A stretch of DNA of 48,799 bases from positions 1 through 48,799 of the IMG/VR virus record IMGVR_UViG_3300046530_000175; one strand, written 5' to 3'. Under the pieces are notes generated by a model that worked only from the letters and a program-made list of their open reading frames with translations, did not search any database and was not told the DNA's origin. Position 1 is the stretch's first letter; every line of letters begins with the position of its first letter. Both the position numbers and the translations under genes were made by a program. Shown in pieces: positions 33,606 to 40,855 of this stretch. Source of the DNA: a virus.

Positions 33606-33628
33606 GCCCGCGAATACGCGGGCGTTTT
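33606..33628. terminator. Bidirectional terminator between the GTPase operon and Q
   Basis: A perfect 7-bp GC stem (GCCCGCG and CGCGGGC, loop AATA) has a T-run on the plus side (GTTTTC) and six A's on the left, giving T6 on the minus strand. It lies between convergent genes and would stop both the cargo operon and the transcript entering from Q. Confidence 0.92.
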
Positions 33629-33692
33629 CGATCTAGATAATTTATCAATAGGGTTGACTTATGCATCGTTCGAAGCAGGAATTCTTTCAGAA

Positions 33693-34373
33693 TTAGTTAT
33701 TATCTGTTCTCCTTAGTAATTTCTGTCCAATGCAAACTAGTCCTTTAATATCCAAACCGCATGCAAGAGCTTTAAATTCCCTCCACGGTTCAGCATACGT
33801 CCGGTACCACGTATCACGGTGAATACAGAGAAAGTTAGCTAGGGCTGTTGCTGCGTATTCTTTGTATAGTTCGTTATTGTTTCTCGACGCTACTTCCTGA
33901 GCCGCCAGCCAAACTAGAGAGATCAAACGTTGTTTAACACGGTTCTGGAGCTTTGCTCCCGACAGTCCTATCTCGTAGTTATCCCATATATAACGGCATA
34001 TCTCAATTTGATACCCAAAATGGAGATCAAAACCGTAACAGTATTTGATCCATGCTTGTTGGCTGGCGCCCAGTTCCAAAACAGCTCTTCGCCATGCGCA
34101 TGAAGCGAAGGCATTATCGCTGATCGGGGGCATAGGAAGAAGGCGGCTACGTGTTTCCATGACATACAAGGTGCTATTTTCTGCCTTAACTCGCCTTACC
34201 CCCCCGCGCCCGTTGTCAAGTTCTACCATATGAATTGGCCTGCGAGTATTTTTGTCCCTATCAGCTGGCGGGCACTCAGCAAACGCCTCCAATTGCCCTT
34301 TTGTGCCTCCCGAATCGTCCACAAGCGCAATACGGAGATTTACACGCACATAATCTAGTAGCTGAGTGTTCAT
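33693..34373 (-). CDS. Late antiterminator Q
   Basis: This 226-residue protein of the phage antitermination Q family (lambdoid type, not lambda's own subtype) has FASCAWRRAVLELGASQQAWIKYCYGFDLHFG in the middle and DTWYRTYAEPWREFKALACGLD near the end. Q modifies RNA polymerase at the late promoter so that it reads through terminators, here those at 29957, 16604 and 12413. It overlaps the upstream DUF1364 gene by 4 bases and lies between the nin-type genes and the cargo locus, its usual position. Confidence 0.88.
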   Translation of the reverse strand: MNTQLLDYVRVNLRIALVDDSGGTKGQLEAFAECPPADRDKNTRRPIHMVELDNGRGGVRRVKAENSTLYVMETRSRLLPMPPISDNAFASCAWRRAVLELGASQQAWIKYCYGFDLHFGYQIEICRYIWDNYEIGLSGAKLQNRVKQRLISLVWLAAQEVASRNNNELYKEYAATALANFLCIHRDTWYRTYAEPWREFKALACGLDIKGLVCIGQKLLRRTDNN

Positions 34374-34666
34374 CGTAATCCTTCCTCTCGCCAGATTCTT
34401 TGTGTGCGAAGAATCCCTTCAGCGTGCATGAGCCGTAGTTCTTCATAGTTGAATGCTTTTGTTTTGACTCGCCCGTCAATTACGTCATGACAAGCATGAC
34501 AGGAAATAGCCCCTTGTTCGTCATCAGGCTTACAGCCAGTTCCGCACGTTCCCGGCAGCCGGTAATGTGCAAGGCAAGACGTTTCAGGATTGAAGTTGCA
34601 TACTCCAGGTATGCGGATCGTGCATTCACGCCCACGGGCAGCTTTTCGTAAATCGACTTTTTTCAT
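34370..34666 (-). CDS. DUF1364 (YbcO-type) putative nuclease
   Basis: The protein has 98 residues. The signature of this small Zn-dependent nuclease family is present: RKAARGRECTIRIPGVCNFNPETSCLAHYRLPGTCGTGCKPDDEQGAISCHACHDVIDGR, with conserved Cys and His residues. Such genes lie in the nin-like region of lambdoid phages and probably act on recombination or replication intermediates. It overlaps its neighbours by 4 bases on both sides. Confidence 0.88.
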   Translation of the reverse strand: MKKVDLRKAARGRECTIRIPGVCNFNPETSCLAHYRLPGTCGTGCKPDDEQGAISCHACHDVIDGRVKTKAFNYEELRLMHAEGILRTQRIWREEGLR

Positions 34667-35262
34667 GCTGCATACTCCAGCAGCTGCGCGGTGACATTCT
34701 CTACTTCCTCAGGTGACTTAAAGGTGCGGAACAGTATGAAATTCCAAAGAACATTCAGGGCTGATTTGTAAAGTTGGTGAAATTCCAGTTCGTCCATATT
34801 CGCGAACGATATCGATTTAGCGCTGCGATTACGGCTTCCATCTGGATAAACGTGTTCGGTGTAATACCCTGACTGGATGGTTACCCATTCGCGGTATGCT
34901 TCGAAGGATTTGAGGAGTGCTGTATCGCGGGTACGGGTCTGAGCGGCGTCAGATAGGTATTGCTCGGATGCATCAGCAAGCGCGGGGATATGTTTCTGAC
35001 CAATCTGCTGACATAGATAATTCACGAAGCCATTAACAAGGATTCGCTCTTCTGGAGGGATTGCACCGCCCGTTGGGTTCCAGTACTCAAACCCGAGCTG
35101 TAGCAGTTTAAAGAATCGTTTATGGAACTGATAATTGCGGACACGCTTAAAGTCCGCATGAATCCACTCGCCTAGCTTGATACGCTGCAAAAATTCGCTG
35201 GCCTCGGGTGTTGCTGGGGTCAGAATCGCGGGGCCAATCTTTTGTAGTTGAATCTGTGCCAT
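34663..35262 (-). CDS. DUF1367 phage protein
   Basis: The protein has 199 residues and starts MAQIQLQKIGPAILTPATPEASEFLQRIKLGEWI, then FKRVRNYQFHKRFFKLLQLGFEYW, which is the DUF1367 pattern found in nin regions of lambdoid phages upstream of DUF1364 genes. Function unknown; probably helps late recombination or DNA metabolism. The ATG is at 35262. Confidence 0.85.
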   Translation of the reverse strand: MAQIQLQKIGPAILTPATPEASEFLQRIKLGEWIHADFKRVRNYQFHKRFFKLLQLGFEYWNPTGGAIPPEERILVNGFVNYLCQQIGQKHIPALADASEQYLSDAAQTRTRDTALLKSFEAYREWVTIQSGYYTEHVYPDGSRNRSAKSISFANMDELEFHQLYKSALNVLWNFILFRTFKSPEEVENVTAQLLEYAA

Positions 35263-35319
35263 CTGAATACTCCGGTGGCACAGTGATTTCTCAGTAGGCT
35301 GTTCAGGCCTGTGTATAGA

Positions 35320-35517
35320 TTATAGTGGAATGTCGATGTCATCAACAGTCGGTAATCCTGCCATTTTTCTCACCTCGGCTTGTTGCGCCACACTCGTTAC
35401 GAACTCATCCTGACGCATCACGAAGCCATATATAACATTGCCATATTCGTTCCTATAAAGCACAACGGGTCTTGTGCTATTTCGCAGGCCACGAATTAGG
35501 TGGTCAGGTATGATCAT
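35320..35517 (-). CDS. 65-residue SOS-regulated protein, candidate antirepressor
   Basis: I favour the ATG at 35517, which has GGAGAGAG just upstream, over 35532, which has none. The small soluble protein begins MIIPDHLIRGLRNSTRPVVL, continues with a beta pair (YRNEYGNVIYGFVMRQDEF) and ends in an acidic tail (GLPTVDDIDIPL). A near-consensus LexA box lies at 35637-35656, about 120 bases upstream of the ATG, and no other gene can use it. Because the prophage repressor lacks an S24 domain, a LexA-controlled small protein is the obvious place to look for an antirepressor, as in Gifsy-type prophages. This role is an inference; no family was recognised. Confidence 0.62.
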   Translation of the reverse strand: MIIPDHLIRGLRNSTRPVVLYRNEYGNVIYGFVMRQDEFVTSVAQQAEVRKMAGLPTVDDIDIPL

Positions 35518-35532
35518 TACTCTCTCCAGCAT

Positions 35533-35775
35533 TTCGGGGGATACTTTACTTTCCTTCCTGCCTCCCGATAGTTAATCCATTATCCCTGAGAACCACGAAA
35601 AGCCAGATGGCATGTTTGAATCAGGGAACACACAAATACTGTATATATTTACAGGTGTTATTGCTAGTATGAACTTTCCGATTTTTACATCTTTCTAAAA
35701 TTCAATTAGTTACTTTCCTCTTAATTAAGTCTGGGCGGACATTTCCCACAATAAAATCGACTAATAGAACAACTA
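35533..35775 (-). promoter_or_regulatory. LexA box and leader of the 35517 gene
   Basis: TACTGTATATATTTACAGGT at 35637-35656 keeps the CTGT-N8-ACAG core of LexA sites and most flanking bases. On the minus strand it overlaps AT-rich sequence suitable for a -10 element, and transcription would run into the 65-codon gene after a leader of about 100 bases. The rest of the gap to 35775 holds no gene. Confidence 0.82.
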
Positions 35776-36357
35776 TTAATCATCACTTCGCTGAATCTCA
35801 AAAATTTGTACTTCTAGTTTGGAAAGGTTAAACAGTGTTGGTTTTATTTCATTCGGTGCTGTATTGAACCCCCTACGACTCAGATGCATATGCTCGGCTT
35901 TAGTAATCATCACTAGGTTATCAACGTCCTCGGCGTTCTGCCGGTCTCCATCGAGAAAACGAATAACCATTCCATCTGGAACAGCACCGTGTTGTTTTAC
36001 CCATGTAAGCCTGTGAACAAATTCCCAGTCATTCGGCTCACCCACCTTTACGCGCCGGTAACCATCACCGTCCGTAATCTCTGTTCCTACCGATACATGA
36101 TTGGCAGGTCGATTGCCTTTCTTGAAAGATGTGGCGTTCGGCGTTTTGGTTCCGGAGCCTAGTATGCGAGCCTGTCCTGCTTTGAATCGACCGTCACGAC
36201 CAGTTAGCCATCCTTTCCGCTTACGAAGTGAGGCAAGTTGGCCAGCAGTCTGCTCGATACCGAAACGTTCATTAAAACGATCGGCCAATTCCTGCCGCTC
36301 GAGCGAAGCATGCCATTTAATCCAATTCAACTCTGTTTCACTGTACTTATGCGCCAC
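35776..36357 (-). CDS. HNH endonuclease-like protein
   Basis: The protein has 193 residues. A helix-turn-helix-like N-terminus (SETELNWIKWHASLERQELADRFNERFG) is followed by NUMOD-like basic segments (SFKKGNRPANHVSVGTE) and an HNH module (FVHRLTWVKQHGAVPDGMVIRFLDGDRQNAEDVDNLVMITKAEHMHLSRRG). It may be a free-standing homing endonuclease or a nin-region nuclease. It overlaps the preceding gene by 11 bases. Confidence 0.8.
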   Translation of the reverse strand: MAHKYSETELNWIKWHASLERQELADRFNERFGIEQTAGQLASLRKRKGWLTGRDGRFKAGQARILGSGTKTPNATSFKKGNRPANHVSVGTEITDGDGYRRVKVGEPNDWEFVHRLTWVKQHGAVPDGMVIRFLDGDRQNAEDVDNLVMITKAEHMHLSRRGFNTAPNEIKPTLFNLSKLEVQIFEIQRSDD

Positions 36358-36589
36358 TGCTCTTCCCTACCCGCAGCACATCCGGCGTTTCCGTCGATTT
36401 GATGCCTCGACCGTATTCCTGAGCATCGAGCACCAGCCGCGCATTGCTGATAATTTGCGACGAAACACCAGTAACGGCCTTTGCCCGGTTAATTTCCTCC
36501 TGCAACTCTTCTCCTTTAAGAGCTTCATCGCTCAGGCGTTCCATTTGTGCAAACAAGTGGTTATTCAAATCAGACAGTGAATTTTTCAA
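36347..36589 (-). CDS. Small helical phage protein
   Basis: The protein has 80 residues, largely alpha-helical and acidic (LNNHLFAQMERLSDEALKGEELQEEINRAKAVTGVSSQIISNARLVLDAQ). This is a commonly seen small gene after the replication P gene in lambdoid prophages; function unknown. It follows P after 18 bases. Confidence 0.7.
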   Translation of the reverse strand: MKNSLSDLNNHLFAQMERLSDEALKGEELQEEINRAKAVTGVSSQIISNARLVLDAQEYGRGIKSTETPDVLRVGKSSGA

Positions 36590-36607
36590 TCAAAGATCTC
36601 CGTTTAG

Positions 36608-37279
36608 TTATTTAATAAGCCCTGCGGTTTTACGTCGTAAATATTCTTCGTGCATCAACTGCGCCGGGGTCGGCCCTGCTGCTGTTGTAGTTCGTGTCGC
36701 TATTTGTTTGCGGATCGCTGGTACCGAAAGCCCGGCTGTAATCCGTTTTTCCCAATTTGAGAGTTTTTTGGAAGCGAGCTTCTCCATCTCCGGCTGCGTT
36801 AGCCGCCGCTCAATTCCTTCTCTGCGCATTTCAACGCAAATGTGATATAGCACCGGGTGCCTCCACGGGAACTGTTCAGACGAACTGTAGCGCCAGCTTT
36901 CGCTTTTCCAGCGCTGGTACTCCGCTGTCACTTCGGCAACGGTCAGTCCTAGCTTTCCCCCACCAGCTTCGGCAACCAGTGCAACGAATTCAGCAAAATC
37001 AGGTGGCCAAGTGCTTCCAGCCATACAACGTTCGATGCAGGCATTGCATACCCGAGTGAGCTGGTCACTGGTCATTGCTCCAATCTGCTGCTCCCAGAGG
37101 GCCGAGGGTCGATTGCCATTCTTCGCAATCCAACGGTTGCTGTAGATTTTGGTCATCAGATCCCACAGGCGCCATGCCGGAGAATCCGCCAGTGTGTTGT
37201 TCTCGTAGCCATTGTTTGCGCCCTGCATCGAGTTGACGTTCTGCAATGGATTTGCCGTTTCCTGGTATGTTCTGCCCAT
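36608..37279 (-). CDS. Replication protein P (helicase loader)
   Basis: This lambda P-type protein (223 residues from ATG 37279, which has AGGTGG upstream) brings the host DnaB helicase to O at the origin. Family landmarks are WRLWDLMTKIYSNRWIAKNG, WEQQIGAMTSDQLTRVCNACIERC and STWPPDFAEFVALVAEAGG. Because WRLWDLM belongs to the family core, the start must lie well inside the O gene, giving an O/P overlap of about 215 bases in different frames, much longer than in lambda. Confidence 0.8.
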   Translation of the reverse strand: MGRTYQETANPLQNVNSMQGANNGYENNTLADSPAWRLWDLMTKIYSNRWIAKNGNRPSALWEQQIGAMTSDQLTRVCNACIERCMAGSTWPPDFAEFVALVAEAGGGKLGLTVAEVTAEYQRWKSESWRYSSSEQFPWRHPVLYHICVEMRREGIERRLTQPEMEKLASKKLSNWEKRITAGLSVPAIRKQIATRTTTAAGPTPAQLMHEEYLRRKTAGLIK

Positions 37280-38054
37280 AAGCCACCTGTGAATTTTTAG
37301 GTTCAAACAAACCCTGCCACTCGTTGGCCATAGCCTCCCGAATTACGGACTCCGGGCTATGCCCCTGCTCCCTGAAATCAGCGAGTTTTTTCAACGCCCC
37401 CGAAACTCCCTGCTGAGTTTTAATCGGTTTTTTGAGTTGCTTCCGGTACTCCACCCATTCGCGCCAAAGCTCCGCAGGCAACCACTCGGGCAGTTCAGCA
37501 CCGAGAGGATCAAACGTGTTTTTGTCCCGTTTCCCATTGGGGGGATTTAGGGGGGGATCTTTTAATTCTTCTCTTATCTCTTCTCTTCTTATCTGTGGTG
37601 TTACAGCGTTACCTAACGTTTCTGTAACGTTACCTGTCGTTACACCATCACTCTGTTGCTCCTTCTGTTTTTTCCGTTCCCGACATTCTCTGACTCGTTG
37701 AGCACCCGATTTTGCTGGCTTGTTGGGGTTTCTTGAATTGAAAGACTGAGCTTGCCGCTTATCCCATCCTGATATCGTATTACCGCTCAAAACCCGCCCC
37801 TGCATAGCTGATGTAACGCTCTCGACTTCCTCTTCTGTTACATCAAGTGCGCTTGAAATATCCTCATTCGTTACAGTAACGACATGTAACGTTACCCCTG
37901 TTTCATCGGTTACTGGGTTTTGTGAAGCACTAACCAGTAGTTGCAAATACACGGCCTGTACCAGGGCGATAGACTGCCCTGAAATTTTGGCTATCGTTCG
38001 CCATTTGGGATCGTTCGGCATGTCATGCCATAGGCGCAGCCATGAGTTAGCCAT
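37065..38054 (-). CDS. Replication protein O (origin binding)
   Basis: The protein has 329 residues from ATG 38054, with GAGGT upstream. The N-terminus (MANSWLRLWHDMPNDPKWRTIAKISGQS) is a winged-helix-type primosomal domain (DnaT/O family), followed by a linker with basic SGAQRVRECRERKKQKEQQ. The C-terminal part (AELPEWLPAELWREWVEYRKQLKKPIKT, then VIREAMANEWQGLFEPK) is typical of O proteins that contact P. The gene's middle carries repeated GTTAC/GTAAC elements, likely the origin itself, as in lambda. Confidence 0.82.
   Translation of the reverse strand: MANSWLRLWHDMPNDPKWRTIAKISGQSIALVQAVYLQLLVSASQNPVTDETGVTLHVVTVTNEDISSALDVTEEEVESVTSAMQGRVLSGNTISGWDKRQAQSFNSRNPNKPAKSGAQRVRECRERKKQKEQQSDGVTTGNVTETLGNAVTPQIRREEIREELKDPPLNPPNGKRDKNTFDPLGAELPEWLPAELWREWVEYRKQLKKPIKTQQGVSGALKKLADFREQGHSPESVIREAMANEWQGLFEPKNSQVAYGQNIPGNGKSIAERQLDAGRKQWLREQHTGGFSGMAPVGSDDQNLQQPLDCEEWQSTLGPLGAADWSNDQ
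37555..37648. other. Candidate replication origin inside O
   Basis: GTTAC occurs at 37600, 37608, 37629 and 37639, with inverted GTAAC at 37624. Next to it lies a pyrimidine/AT tract (37557-37593: cttttaattcttctcttatc and onward). Repeats next to an AT-rich asymmetric tract inside the initiator gene are the lambda ori design. A second, looser cluster of GTTAC/GTAAC lies at 37813-37909. Confidence 0.55.
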
Positions 38055-38084
38055 GCGTACCTCGTTTGATGACAAAAACCTCTT

Positions 38085-38552
38085 TTATGTGCATACCACG
38101 TGTTCAAAATACTTAACTGCTGCATTTCGCATAGCGACCAGCGCCGCTATAGCCTGAGAAGTTTCACGCATAATTACGTCGGGGGATGCCCGTAAGTGCA
38201 CAGCATTCACGGCCTCTATTCCTTCCTGCGCGGCAATTGTCGCCAGTCTGGAAGGATCATCAGGCTTGAGGATTTCGTCGCGGCGTGCAGCAGGTAGAGC
38301 GGACAGAACCGAACTCTTTAATTCTTCAGCTGCCAGGGAATAACGAGGTCCGTCGTATCCCCGGAAAATACGGCGCAGCCGCTGCACAACATTGCGCAGG
38401 CCTGTTTCACTATCCGCAACCGGCAGCAACTCCCCGCCCCCATTACTGTGATATGCAGCCGCAACCAGGCCAGCGACTGTTTTCCATCCAGCAGCCAACG
38501 CCCAGGCCTCGAGCTCAGCCGCGACAGCTTCAGTTGTCGGAGTGATTTTCAT
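38085..38552 (-). CDS. YdaT-like regulator/toxin (CII position)
   Basis: This 155-residue protein shares with Rac YdaT the segment pattern of an N-terminal helical part followed by a (A/E)-x-Y-x(4)-GGGEL motif (here AAAYHSNGGGELLPV), then long helices. YdaT-type proteins occupy the CII position downstream of a YdaS/Cro-like gene, and overproduction blocks cell division in E. coli. It overlaps the cro gene by 23 bases. Function here is by family and position. Confidence 0.68.
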   Translation of the reverse strand: MKITPTTEAVAAELEAWALAAGWKTVAGLVAAAYHSNGGGELLPVADSETGLRNVVQRLRRIFRGYDGPRYSLAAEELKSSVLSALPAARRDEILKPDDPSRLATIAAQEGIEAVNAVHLRASPDVIMRETSQAIAALVAMRNAAVKYFEHVVCT

Positions 38553-38760
38553 GAATCAATTTGCCTCTGCGTTTTGCCTTAAGGTTGTCGTATGCAACAG
38601 GGTTGTACTTCAAGGCTCCGTTTGACGCGATCTGTAAGCGCATAGCTTTTCCTTCTGGAACCAGTTCGCCCCATACAGAAACAGATGACGGCTTAACACC
38701 TGCTGCATTAGCCAATTTCGTTTTGTTGCCGAAAAAAATTACTGCATCTCTTTTGAGCAC
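38530..38760 (-). CDS. Cro/YdaS-like repressor
   Basis: The protein has 76 residues with the GTG at 38760, preceded 6 bases earlier by AAGGAG. The helix-turn-helix (FGNKTKLANAAGVKPSSVSVWGELVPEGKAMRLQ) is of the Cro/YdaS family, whose members dimerise and turn off the lysogenic promoter. It is the first gene rightward (minus strand) from the operator region and is divergent from the repressor gene. An upstream extension of the frame reads through the operators and is not coding. Confidence 0.87.
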   Translation of the reverse strand: MLKRDAVIFFGNKTKLANAAGVKPSSVSVWGELVPEGKAMRLQIASNGALKYNPVAYDNLKAKRRGKLIHENHSDN

Positions 38761-38772
38761 TTCGCTCTCCTT

Positions 38773-38839
38773 CTTAAGTTTTCCTAAGAAGATTAGATCG
38801 TAGAGAAACCTAAGTAAAGAAAATTTAGAATTGCCTAAT
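38773..38839. promoter_or_regulatory. Right operator region (three sites) and divergent promoters
   Basis: Three copies of a CTTARGTTWWYCTA-like motif occur at 38773-38786 (plus), 38801-38814 (minus) and 38826-38839 (minus, two bases off), spaced 25-28 bases, like lambda OR. The third overlaps the repressor start codon area. A -10-like TAGAAT at 38826-38831 would start repressor mRNA at or next to its ATG (38840). On the minus strand TTTACT and TAATCT spaced 17 bases may be the cro promoter. Confidence 0.7.
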
Positions 38840-39244
38840 ATGGAAAATGAAACTTTTGGCACACGTCTATTACGTAGACGCAAAGAATTGAAACTCTCAC
38901 AGGCGGCCCTTGGGAAACTCGTCCAAGTTGCCCATGTAACAATTTCACAATGGGAGAGAGATGAAACGCAGCCCGCAGGTAAACGGCTCTTTGCACTTAG
39001 CAAAGCCCTTCAGTGCAGCCCTGCTTGGCTGATGTTTGGAGATGAGGATAAAGAACCTACAGAACCAGTTCAGCCGCAAAGGATAGAGCTATCTCCTCAA
39101 CACCAGGAGCTGATCGATTTATTCGATTCGCTGCCATCATCTGAACAAGAAGCGCAATTAAATGAACTGCGTGCACGCGTAGAGAACTTCAGTCGCCTTT
39201 TCGAGGAACTTTTACAGGCTCGTAAACGTACTCAAAAGAAATAA
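38840..39244 (+). CDS. CI-type prophage repressor without S24 domain
   Basis: The protein has 134 residues. An XRE helix-turn-helix occupies residues 1-66 (TRLLRRRKELKLSQAALGKLVQVAHVTISQWERDE) and a long C-terminal helix region (ELIDLFDSLPSSEQEAQLNELRARVENF) probably dimerises. There is no S24 peptidase, hence no RecA-stimulated self-cleavage. The ATG at 38840 has no ribosome site; with TAGAAT ending 9 bases upstream the mRNA is probably leaderless, as for lambda cI from PRM. An in-frame TTG at 38831 lies within the operator. Confidence 0.85.
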   Translation: MENETFGTRLLRRRKELKLSQAALGKLVQVAHVTISQWERDETQPAGKRLFALSKALQCSPAWLMFGDEDKEPTEPVQPQRIELSPQHQELIDLFDSLPSSEQEAQLNELRARVENFSRLFEELLQARKRTQKK

Positions 39245-39308
39245 TTCCAACTTTTTGAAAAATCCCATATCTGCACGAATATTTGAATAGCCACAACTAG
39301 AAAAATTA

Positions 39309-39330
39309 AACGCTTTTAATACAAAGCGTT
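39309..39330. repeat. Inverted repeat after the repressor gene
   Basis: AACGCTTT and AAAGCGTT form a perfect 8-bp stem with a 6-base loop. A T-run follows only on the minus strand, so it could end counter-transcription, or weakly end the repressor message. Confidence 0.45.
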
Positions 39331-39349
39331 ACCTCGTCACGCCACAAAA

Positions 39350-39403
39350 CTTAGGTTATTCTACATTTTATTTGTTGATATAAGCCTTAAGTTAATCTAA
39401 ATT
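39350..39403 (+). promoter_or_regulatory. Left promoter and operators (pL/OL)
   Basis: TTGATA (39375-39380) and TAAATT (39398-39403) are spaced by 17 bases. The operator motif occurs as CTTAGGTTATTCTA at 39350-39363 and CTTAAGTTAATCTA at 39386-39399, the latter inside the promoter. This would place the whole plus-strand early operon (39479-45723) under repressor control. Confidence 0.75.
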
Positions 39404-39478
39404 TGTTTCATCGAAACCACACAGTGATTTCTCAGAAACGTTCCGTTAGCCGCGATAAGGCACGATGAGGGTATCAAA

Positions 39479-40093
39479 ATGACTACTAAGCAAAATGCAA
39501 TCGACCTGGCCAAGACTGCACGCAGCGAAGCCGCAAACACTCCAAAACGCACCATCGCAGCAATCATCACAAACTGGAATGAGTGTGTTAAACAAGCCGG
39601 CTTTACTGGCGTATTTGATTTCCCAACCACTGGTTACACCCGCAAAGCGCAGCTCATTGCGGATCTGGAACGTTGCGCCGAACAACTGGACGACTATGTT
39701 GAGCCGTGCTCTGAACCGGCAACCATGACTGTCGAACAGCAGGTTCGTGAATTTAATGCTGCCCTTACCCGCGTATTGGATGCAGATGAAGCTCACTCTG
39801 AAGCACTGGAAATAAACGACGCTCACAACACGCTTTATGTTTACGCTCCCGGCGATGCCGCGCGGGACGTGTGGCCGCAGTTAACCGAAATAGAGCGCGC
39901 TGTATCAATTGAATTTACACTTAAGCAGGCACTTCATGAAAATCAGCAACACGACGAGGCAATTGCATACTTTGCCCGGAAAGGTTCCGACCTCTGTATT
40001 GAGGCATTCTCAAGCTATCAATTAAAGCAAATGTCGGATTTTTGCCACGCACAAGCATTGGAAATAAATTCAACATTTATGGAGTGCGCATAA
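39479..40093 (+). CDS. First early-left gene, unknown function
   Basis: The protein has 204 residues, acidic and helical (NTPKRTIAAIITNWNECVKQAGFTGVFDFPTTGY near the start, QQVREFNAALTRVLDADEAHSEALE in the middle). It is the first gene after pL, where phages encode anti-host or recombination-support proteins. GAGGG lies 8 bases before the ATG. Its stop overlaps the next start (TAATG). No family recognised. Confidence 0.7.
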   Translation: MTTKQNAIDLAKTARSEAANTPKRTIAAIITNWNECVKQAGFTGVFDFPTTGYTRKAQLIADLERCAEQLDDYVEPCSEPATMTVEQQVREFNAALTRVLDADEAHSEALEINDAHNTLYVYAPGDAARDVWPQLTEIERAVSIEFTLKQALHENQQHDEAIAYFARKGSDLCIEAFSSYQLKQMSDFCHAQALEINSTFMECA

Positions 40094-40287
40094 TGTACGG
40101 CACTCAGGAAGTTATTCGCGCCTGTGTTAAGCCGGGAATGCTGGTTAAGCATGAAGGTAAAACCTATAAGGCGTCAGCAAATAAAAACGGAAATCTGTAT
40201 TTATTTAACCTCACGGAAGCAAAGCGTATTAATGATGTTTTTGTTGAGATTTGCCTTGATTCTCGCGGAGAGCCTTTAATTAACTAG
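40093..40287 (+). CDS. Small early protein, unknown
   Basis: The protein has 64 residues from the ATG at 40093, which shares a base with the previous stop. It is mostly beta (MLVKHEGKTYKASANKNGNLYLFNL), basic in the middle. An earlier in-frame ATG at 40042 would lie within the preceding gene. Function unknown. Confidence 0.65.
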   Translation: MYGTQEVIRACVKPGMLVKHEGKTYKASANKNGNLYLFNLTEAKRINDVFVEICLDSRGEPLIN

Positions 40288-40302
40288 CAGGAATTAGTCA
40301 AC

Positions 40303-40428
40303 ATGGAAACACTCTTAATTATTATCGGATTTGTTTTCATAATATTAGTAGCAATAGCAATTGGTATTATCTCTACATTCATGATTCAAGTTGATGTATG
40401 CGGGTCTGATTACAGCCGCGATTTATAG
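40303..40428 (+). CDS. 41-residue membrane peptide
   Basis: The ATG at 40303 opens a frame that is almost all one membrane helix (LLIIIGFVFIILVAIAIGII) with a short polar end (VCGSDYSRDL). AGGA lies 10 bases upstream. It sits in the early operon with correct spacing from both neighbours. Small early membrane peptides often affect host envelope or exclusion; no direct evidence here. Confidence 0.55.
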   Translation: METLLIIIGFVFIILVAIAIGIISTFMIQVDVCGSDYSRDL

Positions 40429-40499
40429 TAGTTAGTTGCACTTTTTTAATATGCCGCTTATCCGGCAGGTAATCCCACAATCTTTTTTCAGGAGCAAAC

Positions 40500-40787
40500 A
40501 TGAAAACCATTAGCATTATTAACCTTCATTTATTCGCGATTAATTCGGAACTGGCACATTTCAACTGCGAAGATTCTATTACCGGAATAATTCACACAGC
40601 CCCATCAAACACAACAGTTGTTCTTGATGGCGGCTACGTTCTAGGTCAGTACCGTTGTGTTCATAAGGCAGTTGATGAACTGACAAGCGTACATATTCAG
40701 CTCCATGAAGCTGAAAAAGAGAGCGGGACATACGGTGCTTATAAAAAAGCATTCAGCGCTGGCTTCGCATCTTCACGTACACACTAG
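40500..40787 (+). CDS. Small early protein, unknown
   Basis: The protein has 95 residues with a beta-rich start (SIINLHLFAINSELAHFNCEDSITGIIHTAPSNTTVVL) and a helical end. AGGAG lies 6 bases before the ATG. It is followed by a GC-rich hairpin (GCCCCG/CGGGGC) and the long inverted repeat. No family recognised. Confidence 0.65.
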   Translation: MKTISIINLHLFAINSELAHFNCEDSITGIIHTAPSNTTVVLDGGYVLGQYRCVHKAVDELTSVHIQLHEAEKESGTYGAYKKAFSAGFASSRTH

Positions 40788-40812
40788 CTAATACGCCCCG
40801 TTGGCGCGGGGC

Positions 40813-40855
40813 ATTTATCAGCATAAGCATTTGTTAAGTGCTTATGCTGATAAAT
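40813..40855. repeat. Perfect 17-bp inverted repeat
   Basis: ATTTATCAGCATAAGCA and its exact complement are separated by 9 bases. The right arm ends at the ATG of the next gene's longest frame. There is no T-run, so it is not a standard terminator; an RNase III site, attenuator or operator are options. Confidence 0.85.

Noticed and set aside
38761-39003. N-terminal extension of Cro through the operator region
   Set aside because: The extension would make the operators and the start of the repressor gene coding on both strands; the GTG at 38760 has a proper ribosome site.
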